Shown: piece after piece, positions 25,902-35,584 of the stretch
How the letters are laid out: the number at the start of each line of letters is the position of its first letter
How positions within the stretch are numbered: position 1 is the first letter of the stretch
Assembly (NCBI GenBank): GCA_016935435.1
Contig: JAFGQZ010000013.1
Location: 1 to 57,925, forward strand
DNA: 57,925 bases
Direction of reading: 5' to 3'
Source: Bacteroidales bacterium
GTDB taxonomy: Bacteria > Bacteroidota > Bacteroidia > Bacteroidales > UBA10428
Made by a program: the position numbers and the translations under genes
Notes under the pieces: model-generated
The model's input: only the letters and a program-made list of their open reading frames with translations
What the model was told of the DNA's origin: nothing
Database searches by the model: none

Positions 25902-27125
25902 ATGGTTGATCAGAAGCCCGAACCTCTTGTAAACCCTTTGATGTACACAGGGCTGCTCCCGCAGGAAGAAATGCTTGAAATAGGGAAAAAACAAAAAAAG
26001 CTGTTGATAGGCATCCCGAAAGAAGACCAGCAAAACGAAAAACGCATAGGGCTTACCCCCGAAGCCATTGAAGTATTGGTAAACAACGGGCACGATGTAA
26101 TTATCGAAAAAGATGCCGGTGCAGGCTCGCGCTACACCAGCCAGGATTATAGCGAACATGGCGGGTATATTGTCGATTCGAACGATAAAATTTGGAACGC
26201 CGACATAATTGTGAAAGTATCGCCTTTGGCCTGCGACGAAATTGATAAGCTCAAAGGCAACCAGGTAGTGCTGTCGCCGCTTAATTTTAACCAGCGCAAC
26301 CCCGATTACATACGAAAGCTGATGAACAAAAAAACCACCGCCATTGCTTTCGAATATATTCGCAACGAATACAATACCAGCCCGATACTTCAATCGATGC
26401 ATTCGATTTCCGGGAGCACAGCAATTATAATAGCTGCCGAACTTCTCAGCAACATTACCGGCGGCAAGGGCGTGCTGCTGGGCGGTGTAACAGGCATTAC
26501 CCCAACCGAGGTGGTCATACTGGGAGCGGGAACAGCTTCGGAATCGGCCACGCGGGCAGCGCTTGGAATGGGCGCACTGGTTAAGGTTTTCGATACCTCG
26601 GTGCAAAAGCTCGAACAACTTCAACAAAACCTGGGCATGCGCCTGCACACCTCCATTTTTCACCCGCAGGTTTTTGCCCGCTCGCTGCACTCGGCCGATG
26701 TATTAATCGGCGCAGTTGAAACCGACCAGCTGCGGCCAAGGTTTTTTGTAACCGAAGATATGGTAAAACTAATGAAAAAGGGGGCAGTAATTATCGACCT
26801 CACCATCGACCAGGGAGGGTGCATCGAAACTTCGGAATGCCGTACCCTAAACGACCCGGTTTTTTATAAACACGATGTGGTGCACTATTCGGTAGCCAAC
26901 GTGCCATCGAGGGTTTCGCGTACGGCATCTATTGCGCTCAGCAATATATTAACGCCCATTTTGCTCGATATAGGCAATGCCGGGGGCATTAAGCCCTTCT
27001 TAAAAGAAAACCCCGGCGTGCGCAAAGGTGCTTATATTTACAATGGCATTCTTACCAACGAACGTATCGGCGATATTTTTCAAATACCCAATAAAGATAT
27101 CGACCTGTTAATGGCAGCTTTTTAA
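25902..27125 (+). CDS. ald: Alanine dehydrogenase
   Basis: 407 residues. After an N-terminal extension of about 35 residues (PLMYTGLLPQEEM...) comes the AlaDH/PNT domain: IGIPKEDQQNEKRIGLTPEA, AGAGSRYTSQDY, ADIIVKVSPL; then the NAD-binding fold VVILGAGTASESATRAALGMGA and DLTIDQGGCIETS. It catalyses the reversible NAD-dependent deamination of L-alanine to pyruvate and ammonia. The extension makes it longer than the usual 370 residues, as is common for Bacteroidota homologues. It follows tsaE by 138 bases. The porX-tsaE-ald order appears conserved in the phylum, from memory. Confidence 0.85.
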   Translation: MVDQKPEPLVNPLMYTGLLPQEEMLEIGKKQKKLLIGIPKEDQQNEKRIGLTPEAIEVLVNNGHDVIIEKDAGAGSRYTSQDYSEHGGYIVDSNDKIWNADIIVKVSPLACDEIDKLKGNQVVLSPLNFNQRNPDYIRKLMNKKTTAIAFEYIRNEYNTSPILQSMHSISGSTAIIIAAELLSNITGGKGVLLGGVTGITPTEVVILGAGTASESATRAALGMGALVKVFDTSVQKLEQLQQNLGMRLHTSIFHPQVFARSLHSADVLIGAVETDQLRPRFFVTEDMVKLMKKGAVIIDLTIDQGGCIETSECRTLNDPVFYKHDVVHYSVANVPSRVSRTASIALSNILTPILLDIGNAGGIKPFLKENPGVRKGAYIYNGILTNERIGDIFQIPNKDIDLLMAAF

Positions 27126-27236
27126 CCCGCCGCCCAGGCATAATCGTGGTTTTTATGCTTTTACAAAGGCATTATGGCCAAATGTCGATAAGGGTTCGAC
27201 AAATTGGCATTGTATTTGACGAAATACAGAAAAAAG

Positions 27237-27266
27237 TTGCATATTTTTTTGCAATAACTATCTTTG
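27237..27266 (+). promoter_or_regulatory. Promoter of the TPR protein gene
   Basis: TTG at 27237-27239, 19 bases, then TATCTTTG at 27259-27266: a full match to the Bacteroidota TTG-N19-TAnnTTTG promoter. It lies 37 bases before the start codon. Confidence 0.75.
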
Positions 27267-27303
27267 TCAATCCGAAATGCAAACTATTTAATATCTGATA
27301 ATT

Positions 27304-28296
27304 ATGAAAAAAGCAGTAAAACTGAAAATTTACATGGCTGCCCTGTTGGTAATGGCACCGTTTATGCTTCAAGCCCAAACACTTGACGATGCCCAGAAAG
27401 CATACAATGCAGCTGTTACTGCCAATAACGAAGGGAATTTGGCCGAAGCCATAGCACAGTTTACAACCAGTTTAGATGCCTGCGAATACCTCGTTGAGGA
27501 AGAAGAAGACGAAACTGCCGAAGAACTTTTAAATACCATACAAAGCGTTTTGCCCAAGCTTTATTTACAACTAGGTTCGGAGCAATTGCAAAACCAACAG
27601 GTTACTGAAGGGCTCGAGAACTTGTATAAGGCAAAAGATTTGTCGCGTAAGTTTGGCGAAAAAGAAACCCTTGAAAAAGTTACGAATATTATTCCACAGG
27701 TACATTATAAACTTGCAGCATCGCTTTACAAAGAAGATAAACTCGACGAAGCAGTTGCCGAATGTAACAAAGCAATAGAAGTTAATGCCGACTATACAGC
27801 TGCCTATTACATTAAAGCAGCCATACTTAAGAAGAAAGACGATGATGCAGCTTTTAAAACTGCTGCCCTCGAAGGCATTGTTGCATGTAAACGTACAAAC
27901 GACAGCAAACAGGAACAAAAAATTGCCGATTTGGGCTACAAGCATTTCCTGAAAAAAGGAATTGATGCAAAAGGGGCATCAAAATATGCCGAAGCAATAG
28001 ATTTTATTAAATCGTCACTTGAATTTGAAGCAAACGATGCCACATCTTTATACCTGCTGGCATCGATATACAGTTCGCAGGGCGATTTTAACCAAGCCAT
28101 TTCCACAGGCAACCTGGCCATAGAAAACGAAAAAGGCGGCGATGAGGCAAAAGCCAAAGTGTATATGATTATTGCCGAAGCACACGCAAAAAAAGGCGAT
28201 AACGCTGCTGCCTGCGCTGCCTATAAAAAAGCAGCCGTAGGCCCTTATCTCGAAAGTGCCAATTACCAGATTGAACACGTGCTAAAATGCGAATAA
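27304..28296 (+). CDS. Exported tetratricopeptide-repeat protein
   Basis: 330 residues. Signal peptide about 1-24 (to LQAQ), then TPR-like helical repeats: AYNAAVTANNEGNLAEAIAQF, YKLAASLYKEDKLDEAVAECNKA with ADYTAAYYIKAAIL, GASKYAEAIDFIKSSLEF with ATSLYLLASIYSSQGDFNQAI, and a final AEAHAKKGDNAAACAAYKKA. TPRs bind proteins; the partner is unknown. It is a single-gene unit, with a consensus promoter upstream and a strong terminator just after the stop. A periplasmic location is likely from the signal peptide; no lipobox is present. Confidence 0.75.
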   Translation: MKKAVKLKIYMAALLVMAPFMLQAQTLDDAQKAYNAAVTANNEGNLAEAIAQFTTSLDACEYLVEEEEDETAEELLNTIQSVLPKLYLQLGSEQLQNQQVTEGLENLYKAKDLSRKFGEKETLEKVTNIIPQVHYKLAASLYKEDKLDEAVAECNKAIEVNADYTAAYYIKAAILKKKDDDAAFKTAALEGIVACKRTNDSKQEQKIADLGYKHFLKKGIDAKGASKYAEAIDFIKSSLEFEANDATSLYLLASIYSSQGDFNQAISTGNLAIENEKGGDEAKAKVYMIIAEAHAKKGDNAAACAAYKKAAVGPYLESANYQIEHVLKCE

Positions 28297-28318
28297 GATA
28301 TTTCTTATAAAAAGTGAG

Positions 28319-28351
28319 GGCTGCTGCGAAAAAACGTAGCAGCCTTTTTTT
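28319..28351 (+). terminator. Rho-independent terminator after the TPR gene
   Basis: Stem GGCTGCTGCG (28319-28328) with CGTAGCAGCC (28335-28344), one wobble pair, a loop of six A and a run of seven T (28345-28351). It lies 22 bases past the stop codon and 15 bases before radC. Confidence 0.92.
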
Positions 28352-28365
28352 ATCAAAACCCAACC

Positions 28366-29052
28366 ATGAAAAGCCAAAGTATTAAAAACTGGGCAGCCGA
28401 CGACAGGCCCCGTGAAAAACTCCTGCAAAAGGGGCCACGTGCCCTTTCTGATGCCGAATTAATTGCCCTGCTTATTGGCAGCGGCACACGCGAACTCTCG
28501 GCTGTTGAATTGTCGAGACATATATTAATGCAGTGCTCAAACAACCTTACCGAACTTGCCAGGCATTCGGCCAAAGAACTTATGAAATACAAAGGCATTG
28601 GCGAGGCCAAAGCTATAAGCATAGTTGCAGCCCTGGAAATTGGCAGGAGAAGAAAAGACTGTGGTTCGCCGGTGCGCCCGAAAATAACATCGAGCGCCGA
28701 TGCCGCTGCTGTGTTCTTCCCGCTTGTTGCCGACCTGCCCCACGAAGAATTCTGGGCAGCAACGCTCGACCGCTCAAACAAGCTCAAAGAACAATTTATG
28801 GTTAGCAGCGGCGGCATTTCGGGCACTGTAACTGATGTACGCATTTTATTGAAAAAGTCGCTCGAAGCAAGTGCCTCATCTATAATTGTCTGCCATAACC
28901 ACCCTTCGGGAAACATTGAGCCCAGCAGGCAGGACAAAGAAATTACCCAAAAAATAAAAGAGGCAGCCAAACTGTTGGATATTCAGCTTTTAGACCACAT
29001 TATAATAGCAGGGCAAAAATACTACAGTTTTGCCGATGAAGGTTTAATCTGA
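28366..29052 (+). CDS. radC: RadC family JAB/MPN-domain protein
   Basis: 228 residues, normal length. N-terminal helix-hairpin-helix region (ALSDAELIALLIGSGT near 26-41; LMKYKGIGEAKA near 70-81), then the JAMM metalloprotease-like domain with VCHNHPSGNIEPSRQD (about 175-190), where two His and an Asp form the zinc site, after the upstream Glu in LPHEEFW. The historical DNA-repair name is doubtful: biochemical function is not settled, and homologues have been linked to recombination and competence. It starts 15 bases after a terminator, so it has its own transcription start. Confidence 0.88.
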   Translation: MKSQSIKNWAADDRPREKLLQKGPRALSDAELIALLIGSGTRELSAVELSRHILMQCSNNLTELARHSAKELMKYKGIGEAKAISIVAALEIGRRRKDCGSPVRPKITSSADAAAVFFPLVADLPHEEFWAATLDRSNKLKEQFMVSSGGISGTVTDVRILLKKSLEASASSIIVCHNHPSGNIEPSRQDKEITQKIKEAAKLLDIQLLDHIIIAGQKYYSFADEGLI

Positions 29053-29088
29053 TATGGAACTATACCAGATACATATTGTTAAAAAAAC

Positions 29089-29096
29089 TATCTTTG
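29089..29096 (+). promoter_or_regulatory. -7 promoter element of the DUF4296 gene
   Basis: TATCTTTG matches TAnnTTTG, 19 bases before the start codon. A TTG at the expected 19-21-base spacing was not found. Confidence 0.5.
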
Positions 29097-29115
29097 CCAA
29101 TATATTCACATATCG

Positions 29116-29895
29116 ATGCGTTATTTAAGCAAAATTCTGGTTTTGGTTTTTTTTGCAGCCTGCAATAAACCCGACAATATAAAAATTCTTTCCAAAAAAC
29201 AATTTGTGCCCATACTTGTCGATGTGCACCTTTTGGATGCCATTGTTACCGATTACTCCCTAAACGTTTATACCAACAATGTCGATTCGGCTGTACTTTA
29301 CAATTCCATTATGGAAAAGCACCATACCAACATGGAATCGTTCCAGGCTACCCTTAAATGGCATTCCTACAGGCCTGAAAAGCTATCGGAAATATACGAT
29401 GAAGTGTTTGGCATACTTACACGGCGCGAACAGGAAGCCGGCGATTTAATGAAACTTTTTGCCGATGGCAACTCAACCCGCCTCTTCACGCTCGATAAAC
29501 CTATACAAATTATCGGCGATACAGCTGCCTATCCGCAACCTTTTATTATACCCCTTGCAGGTACCGGAACTTACCTTTTTGATGTTGAAATGCGCATGCT
29601 TGCCGACGATAATTCGGTAAGCCCCAAAATTGTTTCGTATTTCTTTAAAAACCAGGCCGACAGTAATGCTGCTGAGCGCCTGTTTTTAGATGACATTCTT
29701 GTTCATAAATCGAATTTTTCGCGCAACTACCAGTCCATTTACGAACTTGCCGACAGCACATATTACTTCCTGAAACTAATTGTGCCTGAAACCGGAAATA
29801 CCGATACAGCCTACAAAAAAAACACCTACATCTCGTCGATAAAGATTTCGCGTATAGCCCCATCTATTGGAAAAGAGCAGAAAGAAAAACGATAA
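29116..29895 (+). CDS. DUF4296 lipoprotein
   Basis: 259 residues. Short signal with lipobox FFAAC (Cys16), then a DUF4296 domain at about 25-115: KKQFVPILVDVHLLDAIV, YNSIMEKHHTNMESFQATLKWHSYRPEKLSEIYDEVFGIL. The C-terminal half (about 130-250) is a beta-rich extension with no name I recognise. DUF4296 proteins are Bacteroidota lipoproteins of unknown role. The stop codon overlaps the next start by one base (TAATG), so it is co-translated with the radical SAM gene. Confidence 0.82.
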   Translation: MRYLSKILVLVFFAACNKPDNIKILSKKQFVPILVDVHLLDAIVTDYSLNVYTNNVDSAVLYNSIMEKHHTNMESFQATLKWHSYRPEKLSEIYDEVFGILTRREQEAGDLMKLFADGNSTRLFTLDKPIQIIGDTAAYPQPFIIPLAGTGTYLFDVEMRMLADDNSVSPKIVSYFFKNQADSNAAERLFLDDILVHKSNFSRNYQSIYELADSTYYFLKLIVPETGNTDTAYKKNTYISSIKISRIAPSIGKEQKEKR

Positions 29896-30662
29896 TGTCA
29901 ACATTTTTATTCGATAAAATTATTTTTGGCCCGGTTGTAAGCCGGCGCTTAGGCCAATCGTTAGGAATAAACCTGCTGCCCCCCGATAAAAAAATTTGCA
30001 ATTTCGATTGCATTTATTGCGAGTGCGGGCTAACCGACAGCCCAAAAGCCAAATTGCCATCGCGGCAGGAAGTTGCCGAAAAACTCGAGAAGGTTTTATC
30101 GGAGTTTAAGCAACAAAACAAAGCTATCGACACCATTACTTTTGCAGGAAATGGCGAACCTACCCTCCATGCCGAATTTGGCGAAATAATTGACGATACC
30201 TGCCACTTGCGCGACAAATATTTTCGTAGTGCTAAAATTGCCCTACTTACCAATTCAACTACCCTGGGGGGCAAAAAAATCAGGGAAGCCATAAAGAAAA
30301 TCGATTTGCCAATTTTAAAGCTCGACTCGGTAAAAGAAGAAACCGTTAAACTGCTCAACAACCCGCTGGGCAACTTTAACTTACAAAATACCATAGCCAT
30401 ATTAAAATCGATGCACAGGCCCATAATTCAAACCATGTTTGTAAAGGGCAGCTGCAAGGGCCAAACCATCGATAATACAACCAAAGAAGAGCTCGAACCC
30501 TGGCTCAAAACCATTGCCGAAATAAACCCCTCGCTGGTAATGATTTACACCATTGCCCGCGATACCCCCTTCGATACATTGCAGAAAGTGCCTGTTGAAA
30601 CCCTCGAAAGTATAGCAGCAAAACTCAAAGAGTCGGGCATAGAAACACAAATTTCGGGTTGA
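29895..30662 (+). CDS. Radical SAM protein (COG0731-like)
   Basis: 255 residues. The radical SAM cluster motif is CNFDCIYC (about 36-43, C-x3-C-x2-C), preceded by FGPVVSRRLGQSLGINLLP and followed by TFAGNGEPTLH (about 84-94), a signature of a widespread family related to wybutosine-type enzymes. It should bind a [4Fe-4S] cluster and cleave SAM. The substrate is unknown. It overlaps the DUF4296 gene by one base, and the glycosyltransferase gene follows after one base, so the three form an operon. Confidence 0.82.
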   Translation: MSTFLFDKIIFGPVVSRRLGQSLGINLLPPDKKICNFDCIYCECGLTDSPKAKLPSRQEVAEKLEKVLSEFKQQNKAIDTITFAGNGEPTLHAEFGEIIDDTCHLRDKYFRSAKIALLTNSTTLGGKKIREAIKKIDLPILKLDSVKEETVKLLNNPLGNFNLQNTIAILKSMHRPIIQTMFVKGSCKGQTIDNTTKEELEPWLKTIAEINPSLVMIYTIARDTPFDTLQKVPVETLESIAAKLKESGIETQISG

Positions 30663-30663
30663 C

Positions 30664-31686
30664 ATGAATTACCTGGTTGCAGCGCTCGACTGGGGGTTGG
30701 GGCATACTACCCGAATTTTGCCCCTTATAAAAGAACTTTGCAATAACCACCACCAGGTAATTATTGGGGCATCGCCCGGACAGGAAACTATTTATGAAGA
30801 ATATTTCCCACAACTTTCGGTAATTGCCCTGCCATCGATTTCGCCAAAATTAAGTGCCGGCAAACAGCAAATAACAGCAATATGTAAGTTTCTGCCCCGT
30901 TTTTTCCAGGGCAACCGGCGCGACAGGCTATTAGTTAAAAAGGCCATAAAAATTTATGATATACATTGTATATTATCAGATAATCGCTATGGTTTCCGGA
31001 ACAAAAAAGTTTACAGCATTCTTGTTACCCACCAGTTAAATGTGTTATTACCAAAGCAATTAAAATTCTTTCAACCCCTGGTACAGTTTTTTATCAGGTG
31101 CTATATAAACCAGTTTAACGAATGCCGTGTACCCGACAATGAGCCGCCCCGGAATTTATCGGGCATATTAAGTTTACCATTGCCAAAATTAAAATGTAAA
31201 GTTGTTTTTATTGGCAGCTTATCGAGGTTGCAATTAAGCGAATGCGATAACAAACAGATCAATTACCCCGAAATCCTGTTTTTGATTTCCGGCCCCGAAA
31301 CCCAGCGCAGCCGCTTCGAACATATAATTCTATCAGAATTAAAGAAATTACCTGCCCACAATACGTATTTACTTGTCCGGGGGCTCCCCAATGCAACCGG
31401 CAACAACATGAAAAACAGCCTTAACCATGCCGACGGACAAACCCTAAAAGCCCTCATAATAAACGCAAAATACATTATTTGCCGTTCGGGCTACTCAACC
31501 ATTATGGATTTATATTGCCTGGGCAGAACCGCAATGCTTGTGCCCACCCCGGGGCAGCCCGAACAGGAGTATCTGGCAGTTTATCTTCAGTCGAAAGGGC
31601 TTTTTTGCACCATGGAACAAAATGTATTTAGTTTGCCCGATGCCCTTTACAGGTTAGAAAACTTTAATCGTACAGCGGTTCCATGA
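30664..31686 (+). CDS. Glycosyltransferase-like protein (GT-B fold, GT28/MGT-like)
   Basis: 340 residues. The N-terminal YLVAALDWGLGHTTRILPLIKEL (3-25) is the Gly-rich nucleotide-sugar loop of GT-B enzymes. The C-terminal half has IICRSGYSTIMDLYCLGRTAMLVPTPGQPEQEYLA (about 273-307), matching the donor-binding CRSGxST...P.....EQ motif of MurG/MGT-type transferases. It probably moves a sugar from a nucleotide donor to a lipid or cell-wall acceptor; the acceptor is unknown. It is the last gene of a plus-strand operon and overlaps the convergent CPBP gene by 23 bases at the 3' ends. Confidence 0.78.
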   Translation: MNYLVAALDWGLGHTTRILPLIKELCNNHHQVIIGASPGQETIYEEYFPQLSVIALPSISPKLSAGKQQITAICKFLPRFFQGNRRDRLLVKKAIKIYDIHCILSDNRYGFRNKKVYSILVTHQLNVLLPKQLKFFQPLVQFFIRCYINQFNECRVPDNEPPRNLSGILSLPLPKLKCKVVFIGSLSRLQLSECDNKQINYPEILFLISGPETQRSRFEHIILSELKKLPAHNTYLLVRGLPNATGNNMKNSLNHADGQTLKALIINAKYIICRSGYSTIMDLYCLGRTAMLVPTPGQPEQEYLAVYLQSKGLFCTMEQNVFSLPDALYRLENFNRTAVP

Positions 31687-32584
31687 GCCACTTATACGAT
31701 TTCCACCTGAAAACCTTTTTCGCCAGCAGCAAAAACAATATTGCAGCAACAACAAACGCTATAGCCATATATGTACCATCGACATGGTTCGACGATATAA
31801 GTGCAGGGGTATTTAAAACCGAACCTGAATAACTTACAAATACAGCTGCGTAAAAGTTATTAATGGTATGCAGCCCAAAGGCCATTTCAAGGCCGCCGTC
31901 CATAATAACAGTAATACCCAGCAAAAGCCCGAAACCAACATAGTTTATCATAGCATTTACGGTTCCGTATTCTTTAACTTCGGGGTTAAAATAGTGTACC
32001 AGGCCAAAAATTGCCGATGAAAAAATCAGGGCGGCAACACGCGAGCGCGACAAGAGCCCCAAGCCTTGCAACAGGTTTCCCCTGAAATAGAGTTCTTCCC
32101 ATGAGGCCTGCATTGGCAGGAACAAAACACATATTAAAATTAACACCATAAACTCGCGAAAATTAAAATGGAACTCGTACGTTTCGGGATACATTAAATA
32201 ATAAGCTACATCCGACAATGCCAGAAAAGCAAACCATATAAGCGCCGCCATAAAAAACCTGTTCCACCGGAAGCGCCGCGAACTGGTAAATACCTGGGTG
32301 AAACTGTAACCATGTATATATTTTATGGCAATCGTTAAACCAAAAAACACCAGTGAAAGGGGCGCCATCATCAACAACAACAGCATATTTTTGCTTAATC
32401 CCAGCGCTGCGGGATCGAAGCTGTTGGCAAACTCCGGTAACGAAGCGTTGCCTTCGATTGTTTTAAATAACGATACAACGGCAAGAGGTAACCCTGCCAT
32501 AAAATTTAGAACTATAACTACACATAAAATTACAGCATACCGCCACCAATCGGTTAGCCCTTCTTTCGACTGTTTAAGATACAT
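31664..32584 (-). CDS. CPBP family intramembrane glutamic protease
   Basis: 306 residues with about eight hydrophobic segments (first near 17-40). The CPBP/Abi signature is present: SWEELYFRGNLLQ (about 161-173, EExxxR), FGLVHYFNP (H near 192) and GLHTINNFYAAVF (H and N near 253-257). These enzymes cleave substrates within the membrane (Rce1/CAAX-protease-like) or handle peptides; target unknown. Its 3' end overlaps the convergent glycosyltransferase gene by 23 bases. Confidence 0.85.
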   Translation of the reverse strand: MYLKQSKEGLTDWWRYAVILCVVIVLNFMAGLPLAVVSLFKTIEGNASLPEFANSFDPAALGLSKNMLLLLMMAPLSLVFFGLTIAIKYIHGYSFTQVFTSSRRFRWNRFFMAALIWFAFLALSDVAYYLMYPETYEFHFNFREFMVLILICVLFLPMQASWEELYFRGNLLQGLGLLSRSRVAALIFSSAIFGLVHYFNPEVKEYGTVNAMINYVGFGLLLGITVIMDGGLEMAFGLHTINNFYAAVFVSYSGSVLNTPALISSNHVDGTYMAIAFVVAAILFLLLAKKVFRWKSYKWLMEPLYD

Positions 32585-32674
32585 ATATTATTTTTTTAAA
32601 TTTTTATTTAGTATTCGCCAAATGCCTAGTATTTAATAGTATTGTGCCATTCTTAAATATGAAGCAATTTTCTG

Positions 32675-34570
32675 TTATTTGCAATTTTCACAATAGGTTT
32701 TTCTAAAATATTCGTTTTCCAATAATTGAAAAGTCACCCCACCTTGCCCAAATGGTTCAAAAATCGCACAAAATCTTGATGGGTTTATGTTATAGGCATT
32801 TAACAGAATTGTCCTATAGTCTGTGCGCTTTGTCATTTTCTCATCAATCAAAGTCAGGTTTAGGTAATAAAACAACAAATCTTCGTCTATATCTACACTT
32901 TTAACCTTCTTTTCTAAAAGCTTGGTAGCCCAATCGTATTTAGTATATGATGCAAAGTATTGTGCTAAACTCAAATAATCAAAGTCCGATAATGGTATGT
33001 ATTTATAATTCGAATAGATATATTTCAATGATTTATCCTTATTGGCAAAATCTCCCTGTATCATGTAATACTCACACATTATAATCTCATAATTGATGAG
33101 CATTCGTTTTACCAAATTGTCGGGGATGCCAAACTTCTTTAAATCGCCGATTTCTTTTTTAAAATCAATCGGGTTTACAGCACTTTCCCCTAAAAGCCAA
33201 ACCTTGAATTTTAGTGCGCAAATATTGTATTTAATATGTCCGTCTTTGGGAATCAAGTCTTGCAATTCTGTAAGTTCTTTGTAGGTATTATATATATCAA
33301 GCTCATTCATCAGATATTTGAATATTGAATTTTTATTCAACAGAAGGCTGAATTCCGACTTTTGCGGAATTTCTAATTTGTCGATGTAATTAGTTGGAAT
33401 TTCATGATTTCTGACTTTTTCAAATATTGAATTCTGAATATCAATAGCTTGTTCAAGGTTCATTTCAGAAACAGATTTTGAAAACAATTCGATTAACTCT
33501 ATTACCGGCATACTTTCATATTTGTCCTTTTTCTGCAAATCAAGGATAATTATAGCCTTTCGGTGCTTTTGCAAATACGGTTCCAATTGCAATTCAAGGT
33601 TTTTGTCTTTTAATTTCTCTTTAATACCATCTTTGCTTAACTCAGATAAATATGAATATGGTGTAAGCGATATATCGTTTAAAAAATCAACCCAATTCTC
33701 AGAGACTAATATTTCCGTGACAATTGAGGGCTTTTGATACGATTGCAAGGCTGAAACAATGCTTTGCGCCCTTTCTTGCTGTAATTGATTGTTCCTCTCC
33801 TCATTACCTTCTATTGATGAATAAGCACGGATAGTGATTTTTTTGATATTAAAATCTGTAAGGTTAAGTGAATCATACAATGGTTTGATATCTGCGCCAG
33901 AATATTCGGATTTGTTCTTTTCAAAAGGGATTTCAAATTTCAATACCTTATTCTGTAAAATATATCTTTCTTGTTCTGTAAGCGATGTATCAAACGCAGA
34001 TTTGTAGGTGAGAGTATCAAAATAAAAACCCATATCCAACAAATCCCATCTATAGGTCTTTAAATCGAAGAAACTGTTGTAGTAACACAGATATTTATTT
34101 TTGAGGAAGATTATATTAAATTCGACATCTTTGCCTCTATATTTCTTAGGCACTTCACCCATTTTTATTGCTACTTCGCCATATTTCGAAGGCAACATAT
34201 TCTGCTCCAGCTCTTTTTTATACAAAGGTTTTTGTAAATCTCCTTTTATAGGTGAGTTTTTATCAATTTTGTCAATGGCACAATCATACCTGTCTTTACT
34301 AATGATGTCAATTGCTATGCCATCACCGCCTTTTTTTATCATCATGTCGAACCATTCCTTTCGGGTGACTACAAAATAAAGATTATCAAATTCGTCTCTT
34401 TGAAACCCAAATTGAATTTCCTTTGGTTTGTTGTTTATCAGGTTTAAACAATCCTGGCATTTTTTATAGTAGTCATTCCCCGGGTTTTTAATATCAAAGT
34501 ATTGCTGGCCAAAAGAATTTACTGTTAAAAGAATTAATGAAATTGTAAATAGCCTATTTAATTTTTTCAT
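32675..34570 (-). CDS. Exported protein with internal OmpA-like segment
   Basis: 631 residues. Signal peptide 1-21 (to FGQ). Residues about 245-275 (ITIRAYSSIEGNEERNNQLQQERAQSIVSAL split over a strand and helix) resemble the OmpA C-terminal peptidoglycan-binding fold. Here it is in the middle of the protein, and the usual diaminopimelate-binding Asp is Ser while the Arg of ERAQ is kept. The C-terminal 300 residues are helical and may be degenerate TPRs (YYMIQGDFANKDKSLKYIYS, LAQYFASYTKYDWATKLLEKK). Base composition is AT-rich, unlike the core genes nearby. No name is recognised; an envelope role is likely. Confidence 0.6.
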   Translation of the reverse strand: MKKLNRLFTISLILLTVNSFGQQYFDIKNPGNDYYKKCQDCLNLINNKPKEIQFGFQRDEFDNLYFVVTRKEWFDMMIKKGGDGIAIDIISKDRYDCAIDKIDKNSPIKGDLQKPLYKKELEQNMLPSKYGEVAIKMGEVPKKYRGKDVEFNIIFLKNKYLCYYNSFFDLKTYRWDLLDMGFYFDTLTYKSAFDTSLTEQERYILQNKVLKFEIPFEKNKSEYSGADIKPLYDSLNLTDFNIKKITIRAYSSIEGNEERNNQLQQERAQSIVSALQSYQKPSIVTEILVSENWVDFLNDISLTPYSYLSELSKDGIKEKLKDKNLELQLEPYLQKHRKAIIILDLQKKDKYESMPVIELIELFSKSVSEMNLEQAIDIQNSIFEKVRNHEIPTNYIDKLEIPQKSEFSLLLNKNSIFKYLMNELDIYNTYKELTELQDLIPKDGHIKYNICALKFKVWLLGESAVNPIDFKKEIGDLKKFGIPDNLVKRMLINYEIIMCEYYMIQGDFANKDKSLKYIYSNYKYIPLSDFDYLSLAQYFASYTKYDWATKLLEKKVKSVDIDEDLLFYYLNLTLIDEKMTKRTDYRTILLNAYNINPSRFCAIFEPFGQGGVTFQLLENEYFRKTYCENCK

Positions 34571-34756
34571 CTATTAATCTTTAATATCTGGGAAATACTC
34601 ACATTTATTTTTCTCCCGCTGATAACCTAAACAAATATTACATATTACGCCACACGGGGCTATACTTCAATTATTCATGTTGCAATAGTGTTTTTTAATA
34701 TCCTGTTTACAGTTGAATTTCTATTACAATTTTGCATTTTACTTGCTTATAATGAT
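34571..34756. other. AT-rich spacer
   Basis: 186 bases, no ORF, promoter match or hairpin that I could identify. It joins two AT-rich accessory genes. Confidence 0.3.
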
Positions 34757-35437
34757 TTAAAAACCTGGAGGATTAATTAGTCCGCTATATACTGCAACCG
34801 ACAAGTTTAATATATCTACAAATACATGAGATATTATAGGGAATAAAATATTTTTCTTCTTATTCATAAAATGCATCCATAATAGACCCATAATAAAAGT
34901 TGAAACTACTGTTGGAATCATAATTATCGGAGATTTGTACCAATAATCCCAAAACAGGAAATGTGAAAAGGCGAATAATCCTGCGGTAAATAAATTTCTA
35001 AACATATTATTTCCAGGCAGAAAAGCAAGTATGCCTCTCCAATAAAACTCTTCAAAGGGTGCATTTATCAATGCAAAAATTAGGATATACAAGAAAAAAA
35101 CATTCGGAACAAATTGAGATTGTGTGATAAAAGCAGCCATTGGAAGTATCGCGGGAACAATAATTGTTCCTATTAACAATCCTATTTTGGGAAAAGGTTT
35201 AAAGCTAAATTCCAGATGATTTAGCAAAGGCGTTTTAAAAACATATCGGATAATTAAGTAAACAATTATTATTGAGAAATAATATCCAAGAAAGGCAGGA
35301 ACCCATGAAATATGTGGATCAAAAACATTCACAAATATTTCAATCCCCAATCTGGTCAACACTAGTACCAACAAGGGCGATAATAGAAGAAACTTGTCTG
35401 TTTTTCTATTTTCACAAAAACTTTTTAATGTATTCAT
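34757..35437 (-). CDS. CPBP family intramembrane protease, small form
   Basis: 226 residues, with about seven hydrophobic segments. Signature: APFEEFYWRGILAFL (about 131-145, EExxxR), FAFSHFLFW (His near 172) and FPIISHVFVDILNLSV (His near 204, Asp 208). It is the second CPBP gene within 4 kb but is shorter and diverged in sequence from the one at 31664, so not a recent duplicate. AT-rich like its neighbours. Target unknown; in some bacteria such proteins mature peptides or affect phage or bacteriocin immunity. Confidence 0.8.
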   Translation of the reverse strand: MNTLKSFCENRKTDKFLLLSPLLVLVLTRLGIEIFVNVFDPHISWVPAFLGYYFSIIIVYLIIRYVFKTPLLNHLEFSFKPFPKIGLLIGTIIVPAILPMAAFITQSQFVPNVFFLYILIFALINAPFEEFYWRGILAFLPGNNMFRNLFTAGLFAFSHFLFWDYWYKSPIIMIPTVVSTFIMGLLWMHFMNKKKNILFPIISHVFVDILNLSVAVYSGLINPPGF

Positions 35438-35584
35438 ACTATTTTATTGGTCCCAGAGTCATTAATGTTTTTTAAAAGAAAAAATCTATCAATATTCCGA
35501 AGCCTTAAAAAATATGGAATGTTTGCGTCAATTAAAAACTAAACCATTATGAAATTGCTTATACCGAATATTAGCTGCCGTATT

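Noticed and set aside
25788-26690. Minus-strand frame of 300 residues opposite ald
   Set aside because: Fully antisense to alanine dehydrogenase, with no recognisable motif; a shadow frame.
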